Shown: positions 24,085 to 35,954 of the stretch, piece after piece
Numbering within the stretch: the stretch's first letter is position 1
Layout of the letters: the number at the start of each line of letters is the position of its first letter
The notes under the pieces: model-generated
Database searches by the model: none
The model's input: only the letters and a program-made list of their open reading frames with translations
Told to the model about the DNA's origin: nothing
Translations under genes and position numbers: made by a program
Assembly: GCA_019787685.1 (NCBI GenBank)
Contig: JAHNUO010000010.1
Coordinates: forward strand, 124,001 to 188,000
DNA: 64,000 nt
Origin: Chiua virens
Lineage: Eukaryota > Basidiomycota > Agaricomycetes > Boletales > Boletaceae
Direction: 5' to 3'

Positions 24085-24500
24085 TTGTATCTCCCATCTC
24101 CTCCAATTGTCTCACCATTATAGGAACATCATTTCCAGTTCTGTTAGAGTTGGTTTACATGCTTTCGGGCCTGTGAATCATTCTCAACAGGTCCTGACAT
24201 TGCCATCACTTCTTTTACCTCTTTTACCTCTTTTTGTCTCATATGTATCAAGCTACCATCTCAAGTGGATGCTTTGCCATTACAGGGGCCTCATTACCAG
24301 TCATACATAAGTCAATTTATTTAAGTTTGTGGCTACAACTCATCCACAACTTCTCTCAAAATCAACAAGACCTTCTTTTCCCCTCTCTCATTTTTTATTT
24401 ATATCAAACCACTACCTTAAGCAAATGCTTCATTGTTATAGGGGCCTCACTACCAGTCACAGGTGGATTGATTTGCCTATATTTATAACTGCAATTCACT
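24085..24500. repeat. Degenerate tandem repeat, about 165-bp unit
   Basis: Two clear copies, and a weaker third upstream, share the core '(t)acaggggcctcattaccagtca'-like block, for example 'ggggcctcattaccagtca' at 24292-24310 and 'ggggcctcactaccagtca' at 24442-24460. The flanking sequence is also shared. It sits just 5' of the gypsy gag fragment and may be part of its leader. Confidence 0.6.
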
Positions 24501-24763
24501 TACAACTATTACAATAGTCCCAGGTAGGGCCTAGTGTAGACTCAAAAGCTCCCAAGTATCCTAGTGGCTACAATAACTTAAACAACCACCACTAGTGTGT
24601 GAGGTACAAAAACTGAGGGTCAAGGGTAAATCAGCTAGCATAGACTATTGATAAGACAAAGGAACTCAGGTGTTGCTGAGGTATGCTATCAGAAATCTAT
24701 ACCCAAGGCAATAAGGATGATCAAGGTGAATGAGAAGTGAAGATGTTGATCAATGCAATAAGT

Positions 24764-25206
24764 GACTTCCCTTAGGTAAAGGGTGGACAAGAAGGAGTTA
24801 AAATGACACTCAGGTATAATTGAGGAGATCAAGACTAAAGTACAGGAGTATTGTCATACAGTTTATATAGTGTGAGGCAAACAAGGGCAAAGAATGTTCC
24901 AAGAAGAGCAAAACCAATCATAAATGGAACAAAAGGAATTGTACAATGCAAGCACAGTGGACAGTGATGAAGATGAAATGATAAAGGCAATGCCATTGAA
25001 GAATGACAAGAAAAGAATGGTTAACATACAATGGAATTGGATGCAAAATAGAATAAACAGAACACTATAAGTGGAAGTACATCAGTGATAAGGGACACTG
25101 TATAGCATATGTGGGTAAAGGGTGAAAACAAAGATAAGTATAGCAAGGAAAGCATAGACAAGCATAGTGAATCAAGCAAAGAAAAGAAAGAAAAGAGTAA
25201 ATCATA
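24764..25206. repeat. Dispersed repeat R4, copy 2
   Basis: Collinear with 15-476 at the window start. It abuts a Tc1 transposase tail at 25208. Confidence 0.7.
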
Positions 25207-25207
25207 A

Positions 25208-25578
25208 TAGATATTAGAACTTTGAAAAAGGATTCAAGCAGAGTGGTATGAGATTGGGGCAGAGGAGTATCAAAGGTTAATTTAGAGTATGCTCAGGAAG
25301 GTTCAGGAGGTTATCAAGGCCAAAGGATACACATCATACTAATTACCATACCCATGATATCAGCAACAAAACTGTTACAATGACTAGAGTGACTTAAAAT
25401 GGCAATATCTTCACAGCCACTTGGCCAAATCATATGACCCAGAGGCCAATTTATAGCCAAGGATTTGAGTTTATTTTATTTGGTCTCATCAAAGCTAAGT
25501 GAAATTCCCATGAGTGTTTGTGGTATGCTATGCCCATCATGTTAGGGTTAGACATTGCAATAGTTTTGTTGCTCACTG
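25208..25578 (+). mobile_element. 3' end of a fourth Tc1/mariner element (C)
   Basis: The first part encodes the end of a Tc1 transposase ('AEWYEIGAEEYQRLI', then a stop, then 'VQEVIKAKG'). The rest is a roughly 215-bp terminal repeat bounded by inverted 'caacaaaactgttacaatg' motifs and ending GCTCACTG with TA at 25579-25580. The 5' part of the element is missing; R4 sequence lies directly upstream, suggesting truncation by R4 or a rearrangement. Confidence 0.8.
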
Positions 25579-25580
25579 TA

Positions 25581-26477
25581 GGTCAGCAATACAAGGCACA
25601 GCTTGGACATTCCTGGACCCTGAAAGATAGTCCAGGTCTCTTGCTCAAAATTGTCACTTATCTTGACCCTTATATGGTAACTATTCAGTCATTAGCATCT
25701 GTGGCCCACTTCACAGCATCTTGATCATGCACAATAAGATATTGTGCACATATCATCCACATGATTTTTTAACAATAGCCCCTCTTCTTCTTAAGTGTGC
25801 TGTTCACTCTTTCTTGCTCTTTCTAATATTGTATCAGTTACTGAGATTGCTTGTTTCCCTATCAGTGTACCTTGGCCATATCCAAGGTCCAGGAAATGCT
25901 GAGTCAAGTTGCCTACTACTTCTTGCTTTGACTGATACTATTGTTAAATTTTCTTGAATTACTCACTGAGGCTGTGTTCAGACTGATGCTACAAATACAA
26001 TGCTTTCCATGTGGAGGTCTCTGATATTATTTGTTGCTTTTGTTTTTGTTTTGTGAGTTTAGGCTTAAAATTGAGTGAAATGGATAGCTTGCTCTCAGGG
26101 GTCCAGGGTTGCCCATAGGGCCATGTGAATAGTTAGGCATTAAGTAGCACTCTTTGTTTTCCTGATATGGACAAATTATTGTTTGCTTTCAATCTCTGCT
26201 CAAGTTCAAGAAGTCAGTCTATGATTGTCTCTGACTTTAGAGTGTGCATGCTAGCAGGCCCAGGTGTGAGATAGCTCTTAGTTGACAAGTTTCTTTGCCA
26301 GCCTTGTAAAGTGTTGTAGAGTTGGACTTAAATGTTCATTTGGATACTTTTCATAGTAGACCATAGTAATTCATAGAAAATACAGTTCTTGGAGTGGCTA
26401 TCCAGCCTAGACCTCACTGTGAAACTATGCTTGACAGACCTAGGGATCCCTCTAAAGAAAAGTGTGATTTACTGATA
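25581..26477. other. No recognised feature
   Basis: AT-rich sequence without motifs that I can assign. Confidence 0.5.
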
Positions 26478-26482
26478 GAATC

Positions 26483-26948
26483 TGTTATGATTTCATACAC
26501 CTTTACACTAACTTTACTACACTTAGCCCTAGAAGGTAAGTGCTTGCATGTACTTCAAATCATTGTTTCCCTTTTCATGCTCCTACATCAGTTCTTATCT
26601 TTCTAGTCACATGACCCAATGTACATGACACCTCTTCAGAACTTTCCAATTGGCTACTATTCTTGTTATCTTCTTGTCTTTATACCTTTAACACCATTGG
26701 CTGATTCCCTCTTCTTATCATCATACAACTCTTCATTACTAATACTTTCCACCTGCCCTAAAACCTATACTCAGACACTATATATACAGTAGGATTGCGA
26801 CTGACCTACCTCAGTCTCATCCATTTGTTCAGAGTCTCTAAGCAGCCTGAATTGAGGAAGCCTCACTCTTACTCTCATTGTGACTCTTCTGGTTAGTTGT
26901 CTTGCCCTGTTTCTTCATTGATATTGTTTCTGGTTTAGTTTCACAACA
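26483..26948 (+). mobile_element. Solo LTR family 6 (466 bp)
   Basis: Ends TGTTATGATTTC and TTTCACAACA are flanked by a perfect 5-bp duplication gaatc (26478-26482, 26949-26953). An internal 'actatatatacag' is a plausible TATA box. No second copy is in the window. Its ends resemble family 1, so the two may be related. Confidence 0.85.
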
Positions 26949-26953
26949 GAATC

Positions 26954-27673
26954 AATGAAGAAATCAATAATATCCACACTGGCAAGTTCATCACTGGTAC
27001 TCTCACCCTCCCTTGATAACTCTTTCTAAGATACCCTTTGCTTATACTACATAAATCAGAATCCTAATGAGTCTCTAACTTATGATGTAGTGAAGGATCA
27101 AGCAACTTGGGTCTCTGCCAACACAGTCAGCCTTCCTGAGTTAGTAAGTCTACTAGTACTATATTATGACATCTATATAGAAGTAGAACAAAATCTTTAG
27201 CACCAATATAATTGAAAGTATTATTTAGCTAATTATATGAATGGCACCAAAGTCCAGAGTGACCTCAACAGGGTCTTTGATGACAAGTTGAACACCATTG
27301 AGGATGTCAGACAGGCAGGATTCGTACCGAGCATCTTCCTTTCTTTTCACCCACCCACGACCAACTCCGTGCGAAGTGTTTCCCATCTCCCCCATGTAGC
27401 TGATACTCGGATCCTTAGGTTCTCACAGATCACGGGCGAAAGGCACGAAGTCCCTTCACCTACACCTAGCTTAGTTTCCCTCCCTCTTCTGCCTCACCAC
27501 AATCCGAAACACATAGCGACAAACAAAGATTCTATTTTTGCAGCACTGATGCATTGGGAAAAGGGTCAACTTTCCACTGTATTACTCACATAAATCAGAA
27601 CCTATATCATGTACGATCTCATGTAAGTAGAGCCTCGCCGTACGATTCCACACCCAAGGAGAGGTCTGGGAAA
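26954..27673. other. Transposon/gene-island border, no recognised gene
   Basis: Composition changes here from AT-rich, CpG-poor to GC-richer with many CpG. An open frame at 27237-27593 starts in the AT-rich part and runs into the ERV14 3' flank. It has no recognisable motif and probably arises by chance. Confidence 0.4.
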
Positions 27674-28361
27674 TCATTCGCTCTCTGAAATAAGTGCGAC
27701 GATCATGCTAGAGGGGACGATGAGGGTCAAAAGTAGGGATAGACAAAGGTGATACACACCGGTACAAATAATAGAAGAAAGACAAAAGGTAGAAGCCTAG
27801 TTTCATGAAGCTCTCTTTCTTGTGGCCAGAGAGCGTGCGGAAAATTTCGGTGGCGTCATACATGTGGTTCTTCTTTCGTATCCTACCCATGTGTGATAAA
27901 CAACGTGGAAGGCGAGTGGTGATACGACACGTACTTGTTCGCGTTATAGAGCACGAGGGGAAGATTGAGCATGAATGCTACCCATTGACCCGAGAGTAAG
28001 AAAAGAATAGTGAGGAGCGCGTGTGCAATGTTTTCTGGTAGAACAAACTAGACGTTCCACATGGTGAGGGAACTATGCAAAATTGAGTCAAGATCCAAAT
28101 ACCTGGTTCAATTTGTTACAGAGGTCTATGGGGTTGATGTAGTCGCATTCGAGGTCGGAGAACATGATGATCTAGTGTTGCATGTTAGAAGACGTTTTGG
28201 TTTTTTTCGGACAAGACGGGGGAAACATACGAAAAAGACCATCGTGAAGAGCAGTCCAGCGGCCATAAGGACCGAGAAAAGGAACAGCCAACCTGTTGAA
28301 GAGGTGAAATAGAATCAAGGCTCGAAAACGTGCGCGCTAAAGACGCACCAGCTCCACCCAT
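27674..28361 (-). CDS. ERV14: ERV14/cornichon COPII cargo receptor
   Basis: Six exons (28349-28361, 28231-28292, 28103-28171, 27931-28047, 27760-27872, 27674-27707) join to 135 aa, the usual cornichon size. The protein starts 'MGGAGWLFLFSVLMAAG', followed by 'LECDYINPIDLCNKLN', 'SGQWVAFMLNLPLVLYNANK' and the diagnostic 'YDATEIFRTLSGHKKESFMK', ending 'VALISESE'. Three hydrophobic segments are visible. Erv14 is an ER membrane receptor that loads transmembrane cargo into COPII vesicles. The short 13-nt first coding exon was chosen because its phase joins the second exon. It is divergent from the RRM gene, 211 bp away, and is the first intact gene beside the transposon block. Confidence 0.93.
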
Positions 28362-28572
28362 GTCGATTCAACCCAGTGATGAAAATTCGATGAATCTGCG
28401 TGAGGAATACTTGCTGCGCGTCTTTGGATGGGGAGAAGGGTGAACGTTGAGCCCACTGTTGTGCGCGACGATGAGGTCGAGTGCAAGTGTTGACGCACGC
28501 TGTTTTCTGCCACGGGCCAAACAAATACATACAGCAAGTCGAACGCGTTTTCTTTCCTGTAATACCATCATC
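28362..28572. promoter_or_regulatory. Divergent promoter ERV14 / RRM gene
   Basis: The 211 bp between the two start codons must hold both core promoters. I saw no strong TATA box; the region is mixed in composition with CpG sites. Confidence 0.5.
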
Positions 28573-29549
28573 ATGTCCCTCCTCGCACGCATCTCCACCA
28601 CCACCGACGGTGGCCCCGTCCGTCCAAAGTCTGCAACCCGAAACTCGCCCTATGTGCGTACCCTACGATTCGCATCCGAGCCTGTATAAATAAACCTGCC
28701 AAACGTGCGCTCCAGATCCGTCCTTCTCGACCCCCAAAAGGCGATTCAGACGCCCAATGGTCCCATGACATGTATGAAGAACTCCTCAAGCCCTCGCTAT
28801 CCTCTCGATTGTCTGCTTCTGCTTCAACCCCCCGCAAACCCGATTCGTCCCTCGTCCAGCGCGCCATCAGAGAAGCGACTGCGGCAGGTGGCATAAGTAT
28901 CAAAGGGGCAAGCGCCAGTGGCAATGGAAATGTTGTAGAGGTCGAAGGTTTGGTAAAGGGAACCACACCTGCCGATGTCGAGGTTCGTCTCGCCCATTTT
29001 CGTTTCAAAGTATATTCTGATATCCGACAGGCTATTTTCCAACGTTGTGGTCCAATCATTTCCTCTGATTTTGGGACCAAGAAAACATCGGACGAAGTGA
29101 CCGTCCGACTGACTTTCAAGCAGGTTGCACATGCTGTAGCCGCCGTGACCAAATTTGACAACCAACCTGCCGATGGTCGTATACTCCACGTGAAGATCGT
29201 TGGTGTACAGTCAGTGGGTCTTACTGGAAGGCTTGGTGTGGTCGACGAGAATGGGAGCGTGGATGTGTTGATGAATGGAAGTAACAATGCAGAATCGTAA
29301 GTCTTGGACTTGCAATCCTTCCAGCCATACGAACCGGCTTCCTTGATCAGAAAAATGCGCTCGGACTCGATCATGAATTCGGATCCTCGCGCCAGCGTCC
29401 TCGTTGCACCGCCAGGGGCAGATCCCAAGGTGTACAGTCAGCAGAACAACTCTCGACCGGAAGTCTCGTTGTGGAAACGTGGTGGAAGGAAAGGTGGGCG
29501 CAATCGGCGTGGGGCAGGCGGTGGTGCACCCTCTATGGACGTGGATTGA
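28573..29549 (+). CDS. Single-RRM RNA-binding protein with basic Gly/Arg tail
   Basis: Four exons (28573-28653, 28716-28982, 29031-29296, 29351-29549) give 270 aa. A central RRM-like fold runs from 'VVEVEGLVKGTTPADVEAIF' through 'VTVRLTFKQVAHAVAAVTKF' to 'ADGRILHVKIVG'. The RNP signatures are degenerate. The tail contains 'KRGGRKGGRNRRGAGGG', a basic nucleic-acid-binding segment. The layout (one RRM, Gly/Arg C-terminus) suits an mRNA export adaptor of the ALYREF/Yra1 type, but the terminal Yra1 boxes are not seen, so I leave the symbol empty. The 48-bp second intron is in frame without a stop, so intron retention would still give an open protein. Confidence 0.8.
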
Positions 29550-31340
29550 ACGGGGTGGACGTTTTAGGCTGTTACAGTAGACTGACTTTTTCATAATGCA
29601 TGTGGTACTGATGCCTAAATCTCATCTTGCATGTACTTTTGCCTTCTACCACACGGGAACAGAATAAAGTACTTCAGTAAAGGATCCACACGACCGGGAT
29701 TCAAGCTACGTTGTGCCCAAGCCTGCACAATACCGGCGATGGTGCGTCGCGGCTTCTTTCACCGGGAATGTCTTTTCGCACTTAAGCATATCCACCTCAG
29801 GGGGATGTGTGCTTTCACGTTCCTGACAAAGGCCCCCATTCCTCCCAAAGACAGCAAGTTTTTTGCAGGTCGGATCGGAAGCCAACCCCGTGCCAGCATC
29901 GTAGGTGAATCTTCAATTCCTTGAACTTCACACCCGCCGCTGGCCTCTCCTTGTACTACCCACTGACAAATAATCTCTTTTTCCTTGATGCTATGCTGAA
30001 TTAACTTCTGCAGTGTATCCTTCGGATCGTTGGTTGGTGAGATCCAAAGCTCGATAAAAGAAAATAGATGTGTAAATGATAAACTGTAGACTTAGCTCGA
30101 TTCGATCCGAGTCGATTCGACACTGAAACGGATTCGCGACGGGAGAGACTTCGAGGGGAAACTGATGATATTTGGTGTAAAGGAGGGCGTTTATATACAC
30201 GAGTGGCTCTCTCTCAGTGAGCGTGATAACAGAAGAAAGGTACTAGTAGCAAGAAGAGCAAAGGAGCTACAATATGCAAACTCGAAATCGCACTATCCCC
30301 TATGCCCTTGATGCTTGTTGGACTCGAAGTCCTTTGATTACGCCAAACAATGGCAAGCCTCATGATCACTCGGCCTGATGCCGACTGTAGCTACACGTCA
30401 TCTGTCGATAGGAGACTCCTAATAGATTCCTGCCTCTCGACTACCATCTCGTCTGACTAAGTTCCTCGCGCCTATCGTGCTGCAACACATATGGACTCCG
30501 GTCGCGATACGATCAACCCGTCTTTGCTGAAAGAAAGGATGAAAGGGCATTCGAGTGCCTCGATCTTATCCTTCTTTGATCGTACATAGGTACGTATACG
30601 TCTCCTGAAAAGGAGTAATGGACCCAGTAGACTAGTCAACTTGCACTGTTCGGTTGGTAGTTATTTCCACAGGTCTCAGAGAGACGCACCATTCGTAGAA
30701 ATGAGCATGCTAATCGAAGTGGAGGCCACAATGAGCGTTGAGAAATTTGGGTGTCGAATCCGGCCAAAGGAGGCTTTCAGGTTCAAAGTGACGTTCAACG
30801 GTGGTCGTCAAGTTCCGCCAGGAAGTTTGCATGCACTGTCATTTATTGCCGTGTAATACTCACACGCGCCTACCTGGAAATAGAAGACACAAGTCTGATC
30901 CGTCAATGAATCTTCCATTTGGTGTCCGGGCATAGTGACGGATCCGGCGTAGGATTGACATGACCACGGCATACGGCCCCATGGGCCAATAGCGGAGATA
31001 TCCAATCGGAACAACTGGAAACTCGATTCAGCGCGTCGGATACTGTAGTGCGTGTCGATTCTTTAGAAAATCTTGCAATGCATGGTCCATATTCGCTAAG
31101 TTCAGAGTTTGGTCTAGTGCCATTTTAGTGGTAATAATACGCAGAGTTGCGGCCAGCAATTTCTCAGATCACGTAGCCTTGATGCGCAATGAACAAGCTG
31201 TGTCTGCCGATCCTGAGTAAAGTGCACACATCACATGGCATCATCGTGGAGTATATGCAATGCCATACAAGATTTTTGGGGTTGGTGTAGTGAAGCATAA
31301 TGAATGATGCGTAGGTAAAAACATAGAGCGAGCATGCCGC
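29550..31340. other. Intergenic region with one orphan repeat fragment
   Basis: This 1.8 kb holds no recognisable gene; the open frames are short and lack conserved motifs. The only structure noted is a 34-bp match at 30287-30320 to the upstream region of the WD40 array genes. Confidence 0.5.
30287..30320. repeat. Orphan copy of WD40-array upstream sequence
   Basis: The block 'atcgcactatcccctatgcc' and the following bases match 50526-50560 with one or two changes, and 55021-55054 less closely. The orientation is the same. It lies 20 kb from the array with no other array sequence nearby. Confidence 0.6.
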
Positions 31341-32333
31341 TTATACTTCTTTGACCTTGACCGTACCACGTAACAGACCAGTCTGGAAAACGGATCGGTA
31401 TGCTTAGAATTCGCAACTCGGGGAATATAGATGAGATATCTACGTACCCGACGGGCAGCAATGAGACCAGCTTTTTGTCCAGGAACAGCCGAACGGGCGA
31501 TCGTGGAGGCTTTACCGATGTGCTGGTGATTACCACCACCGTGAGGGTGATCAACAGGGTTCATGGCAACACCACGAGTACGAGGCCAGCTAAAAGAAGA
31601 GGGTATCAGCTGTCTTCCTTCGTCAAGCCAACGGCCCCTTCGTACCTGTTGCGCTTGGCCTTGTATTTGTAGTATGCACGACCAGCCTTGAGCAGAGGCT
31701 TATCGATGCGGCCTCCACCAGCAACAATGCCGACTGTCGCACGTGCGCTTGCAGGAACTGTCTTCTTTGCACCACTGGGGAGACGGATACGGGTCTTGTT
31801 GTCCTCAGGAGAGTGACCGATGATGGTAGCATAGTTGCCAGATGTGCGAGCAAGTGCACCACGATCACCAACCTTTTCTTCCACATTGCATATAATGGTA
31901 CCTTCGGGGCATTGGCCCACAGGAAGGACATTGCCAACAGTGAGAGTGGCCTTCTTTCCGCAGTAGACAAAAGCACCAGTGTGGAGACCCTCGGTAGCAA
32001 TGAAGGTTTCCTGGCGATGTTTGTAGCGGTAGGGGTCGCGGAAGACGACACGTGCGAGGGGTGCCCCGCTAATCAAGACGAGTGAACGCTTGCCATCAAG
32101 GATCGATGCAAGCTTACCGGCCAGGATCGTGAATGATTTCCTTGACGATTCCACGGATGTAACCATTACGTTCTGCAAAGTCGAGAGTGCGAAGCTTGGC
32201 GGGTGCCTTGTTGTGGTGAGTGTGCGCCTTGAACTATCAGGAAAGTATCGTGTTGAGTAGGGGAAAAGACTGAATGCAGCATGCAGCGTACAATGGCGTG
32301 CGAGCGTCTTTGTGCCCTAATGACCCGACCCAT
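31341..32333 (-). CDS. RPL2: 60S ribosomal protein uL2 (yeast Rpl2, human RPL8)
   Basis: Five exons (32292-32333, 32118-32233, 31646-32068, 31448-31589, 31341-31382) give 254 aa, exactly the yeast length. It starts '[20 protein letters not shown]'. The universally conserved peptidyl-transferase segment '[19 protein letters not shown]' is intact, and the end is '[13 protein letters not shown]'. uL2 is a core protein of the large subunit in the cytosol. All introns begin GT and end AG, and all phases close. It is divergent from eL14 with 338 bp between start codons. Confidence 0.97.
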
Positions 32334-32671
32334 CGTTTATCTGCGAGAAGCATCAGCTACGTGTTCAATCCGATAGAGCATCCAAACAGAGGCCAGCCCA
32401 TCCAGCGCGTAGCAGACCGATATGAATCGCGGATTCGCATGAACAAAGGGCCAGAATGACCTATAAACATGCAACGACGTATGGTCACCAGCACTCACCG
32501 TTCTTCGTGTGTTTGAGGTACCGTTGCTGGCGTCGAGCGTGGATGGCCCTCCAATGGTGTGGTTCAGTCGGAGATTGAAATTCTGCAACTTGCCGCTCTT
32601 ACCAAGTGTCCCCTATCATCGCTGCTGCGATACACGACACCCCACTCGCCGTCGACCGACACCGTCAAGAC
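32334..32671. promoter_or_regulatory. Divergent promoter uL2 / eL14
   Basis: A bidirectional spacer between two large-subunit protein genes. It contains 'cgttcttcgtgt' at 32499-32510, 162 bp before the eL14 start. The same 12-mer lies in the eS17/uS8 spacer (43530-43541) at a similar distance from the plus-strand start. It is a candidate shared ribosomal-gene element. Confidence 0.5.
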
Positions 32672-33296
32672 ATGTCTGTAAGTGTCCTTGTGTCGTCTGC
32701 ACCGTCTCACCCGCGTTGTTCGTGTGTCTAAGCTCGTTGGCTGCGCCAGAACGGGCTGGATGGATGAAACTCTGTTCAGATGGGCTGACCCCGATTGCAG
32801 GACTCAAACTTCCAACGCTTTGTCGAGGTGGGACGAGGTCGGTCGCGTTGCCTTGAGCCGCTTCTACATTCTCACCCGTTTTAGTTGTTCTCCTCAACTC
32901 CGGCCCATCCGCTGGCAAAATCGCCGTCATCGCCGAAATTATTGACCACAATCGGGTATGTATTCGTCTTGCATATCCCACCACATACTCATGCAATTGC
33001 AGGCAATAATCGACGGCCCCACCACCTCTGTACCTCGCCAATCGTTCCCTTACCGCCATCTCTCCCTCACACCTCTCCGTCTCACCAAACTTCCCCGTGC
33101 TGCTGGCTCCGGCGTCATCCGCAAACAACTCGAAAAGGAGGGGACCGTTGAGAAATGGGAGAACTCCGCATGGGCGAAGAAGCGCGCGGCAATCCAAAAA
33201 CGAAGGTTGTTGAACGACTTTGCACGCTTCGAGGTCATGTTGGCAAAGAAGCAGAGGAGGGACGTGATACGCAAAATCCTGGCGAAGAAGGCATGA
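32672..33296 (+). CDS. RPL14: 60S ribosomal protein eL14
   Basis: Four exons (32672-32677, 32801-32837, 32885-32955, 33003-33296) encode 135 aa against 138 in yeast. The first coding exon is only ATG TCT. The reconstructed start is 'MSDSNFQRFVEVGRVVLLNS', followed by 'AGKIAVIAEIIDHNR', 'IDGPTTSVPRQSFPYRHLSL' and 'TVEKWENSAWAKKRA', all typical of eL14. The C-terminus is basic ('KKQRRDVIRKILAKKA'). It is a structural protein of the large subunit, divergent from uL2. Confidence 0.96.
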
Positions 33297-33426
33297 TCAT
33301 ACTGGAGTCTATGGTACACTATGTTGCAGAATACTAGGCACACGAATATAGCCTTACTTCCTATTCGAGCCTGTGCAGTCCGTTTAGTGACATCGACAAT
33401 CTCTCTACATCATCATCACCGACGAC

Positions 33427-35954
33427 ATGCCCGTCGTTCAGTTTGCACCGTTTGCGTCGCTCGTCCAGCCCGCGTTTTGGCACGAGCTAACCAGACTCAA
33501 GATTGACGTCCTTCGTCTCTCCGATGAGTCGCTCACCGTCAACGCCTCGTATTCCGTCGGTCGCTCCATCAGAGATCGCGAAACAGGCAAAGATGTCCCA
33601 CTAGGTTGTAACCTCTCCCTCGGTAGCGATGCTTTCAAGAGTGCACCGACGTACGTGCCATCCGAGTCGATCGATCTGGCTCACAATTGATGCAGGGTGC
33701 CCGTGTTTTCCGTCTCGGCGCGCGGGGTGTTCAAAAATTACAATACGATCGACGAGTTCAAGGCCGCCGATAAAGCCGCCCTCTTCAACACCATCGCTGA
33801 CGAGGTGCGTACCGCATCCACCATCTCTGGTCACTGATCCATCCTATCCAGATGTGGGCGAGCATCGTCGAGCGCAAGGATGCATCCAAACTCAATCAGT
33901 TCCTGCTGATCACGTTTGCTGACCTCAAGAAATACCAATACTACTACTGGTTTGCCTTTCCTGCGTTTGTTGCCAAGCCAGCATGGGAGATCGCTGAAAA
34001 CGGCTGGACGAATGCCGAGGACCAGCTCAATGCCACACAGGTAGCCTACACCAATCACATAATCGCACATCTGATCGACCATTGATCAGCTCACGTCGAT
34101 CTTTAACGCGCTCCACAAAGAAACGAAACCATACTTTATTGTCAAGCTGACCGGCGACGCGGCCGAAATACATCCGATCGAGCAAGCTGATGCCCTGCTC
34201 ACAAATAGTGATATCAATTCTGTGCGTACTTCCAATATTTTGATCCACTGCCCTAATTACATTGAACAGATCATCATCGGATTCTTGGATCCCTCTGGAT
34301 CCCCAGACAATCCAGGTTGGCCGCTCCGTAACCTCCTCGCCTACCTCCATGCCCTGTACCCATCCCACACTTCCCTGCGCGTCCTCTGCTGGCGCGATAG
34401 CGACCTCCCTCAACCAAAAAAGTCGTGGAAGTCCCGTTTAGGCATGGTATTGCACGCCCCTCACAGTGAACCCGCCACCAAACCTGCTGCGCTTGGCTGG
34501 GAACGTCATCCGACCACCAATAAACTCAGCGCACGCATGGCCGACTTGGCACCGATGATGGACCCGACTAGGTATCCTCATTTCCGTCGATGCGCGGTCT
34601 GTTCCTGCTGATCTCTGATTTTTGATTTGTGACAGACTCGCAGACCAAGCGGTGGATCTGAACTTGAAACTCATGCGCTGGCGCATTCTTCCAGCGCTCG
34701 ACCTCGACAAGGTCGCGTCGACGAAATGTCTTCTCCTTGGCGCGGGCACACTCGGGTGCTACGTTGCGCGTACGCTGATGGTGCGTTTGCGTCTCCTCAC
34801 TTTTTGTACTCTCACCATCTTTGTTCAGGGTTGGGGCGTCCGCACCATCACATTTGTTGACTCGTCCCGCGTTTCGTTCTCCAACCCCGTCCGCCAGCCC
34901 CTCTTTGAATTCGAGGACTGTCTCAACGGAGGGAAACCCAAAGCAGCATGCGCCGCAGAGCGACTCAAGAAGATCTTTCCCGGTGTGGTACGTACTCTTG
35001 AATTTGTATTTCGGCATGCACTGACCCCCAACCAAAGAACGCGACGGGACACCAATTCTCGATACCTATGCCCGGACACCCGATACCCCCAGCGTCGGTC
35101 GCGCAGGCGCAGAAAGACGTCGAGCGACTCGAGACCCTGTTCGACTCGCATGACGTTATATTCTTACTCATGGATTCACGCGAGAGTCGATGGTTGCCGA
35201 CTGTATTAGGCGCTGCGAAGAACAAGGTGCGTCCAGTCTTTAGGTTGGATTATCTGCTGACGACGCACCAGATCGTGCTGAACGCGGCTCTTGGATTCGA
35301 CACGTTCTTGGTGATGCGGCACGGTGCGCGTGCCGCTTCGAATCCAAACGGCCAACGGTTGGGATGTTATTATTGCAACGATATTGTCGCGCCCGCTGAC
35401 GTCCGTTTTCCACTCACTCACTCTGTATCATGTGCTCATCGCTTACGCCACAGTCCCTTACCGATCGTACGCTGGACCAAATGTGCACCGTTACCCGACC
35501 AGGTATCGCCTCCATCGCATCATCGACAGCCGTCGAGCTGCTCGTCTCGCTTTTGCAGCATCCAGACGGGTAAGTCGCATCGCGCCACACTCAATCCTGA
35601 CGTTCACCTTGTCCTCCAAGTCTCCACGCGCCCCCGCCCCCACCCCAATCCCAATCCGCTGGCGCGTCCACCGACGACAATGGCGGCGCAACCTCCGTGC
35701 TTGGCCTCGTCCCACACCAACTTCGCGGCTTCCTCGCCCAGTTCCGTACATTGCTCATCACGGGCCCCGCGTATGACCGCTGTACCGGGTGCTCCGAGAC
35801 CGTGTTGCGCGCGTACGAGGAGCAGGGGTTCCCCATGCTGCTTCGGGCGTTCAATGAGACAGGCTATCTGGAGGCGTTGACGGGGCTGGATCAATTGTAT
35901 GATGAGGGGGATAAGGTGTTGGAGAGCGTGGATTGGGAAGAGGAGGAGGAGTAA
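33427..35954 (+). CDS. ATG7: Autophagy E1-like enzyme Atg7
   Basis: A gene of about 11 exons and 670 aa. The N-terminal Atg3-binding half starts '[20 protein letters not shown]' and contains '[20 protein letters not shown]'. The adenylation domain has the nucleotide-binding '[19 protein letters not shown]', '[17 protein letters not shown]' and '[17 protein letters not shown]'. The catalytic cysteine lies in '[11 protein letters not shown]'. The tail has '[20 protein letters not shown]' and an acidic end 'VDWEEEEE'. Atg7 activates Atg8 and Atg12 for lipidation and conjugation in autophagosome formation. Introns are 45-60 bp with GT/AG; all exons I joined stay in frame. It is about 130 bp downstream of eL14 on the same strand. 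Confidence 0.95.

Noticed and set aside
28571..29428. 285-codon open frame on the minus strand
   Set aside because: It is the antisense shadow of the RRM gene, whose exons, splice sites and protein motifs are on the plus strand.
30287..30320. CRISPR or other short spaced repeats
   Set aside because: No array of spaced direct repeats exists anywhere in the window; this block is a single dispersed copy in a eukaryotic genome.
32616..33197. 193-codon open frame on the minus strand
   Set aside because: Antisense shadow of eL14; no conserved motif.
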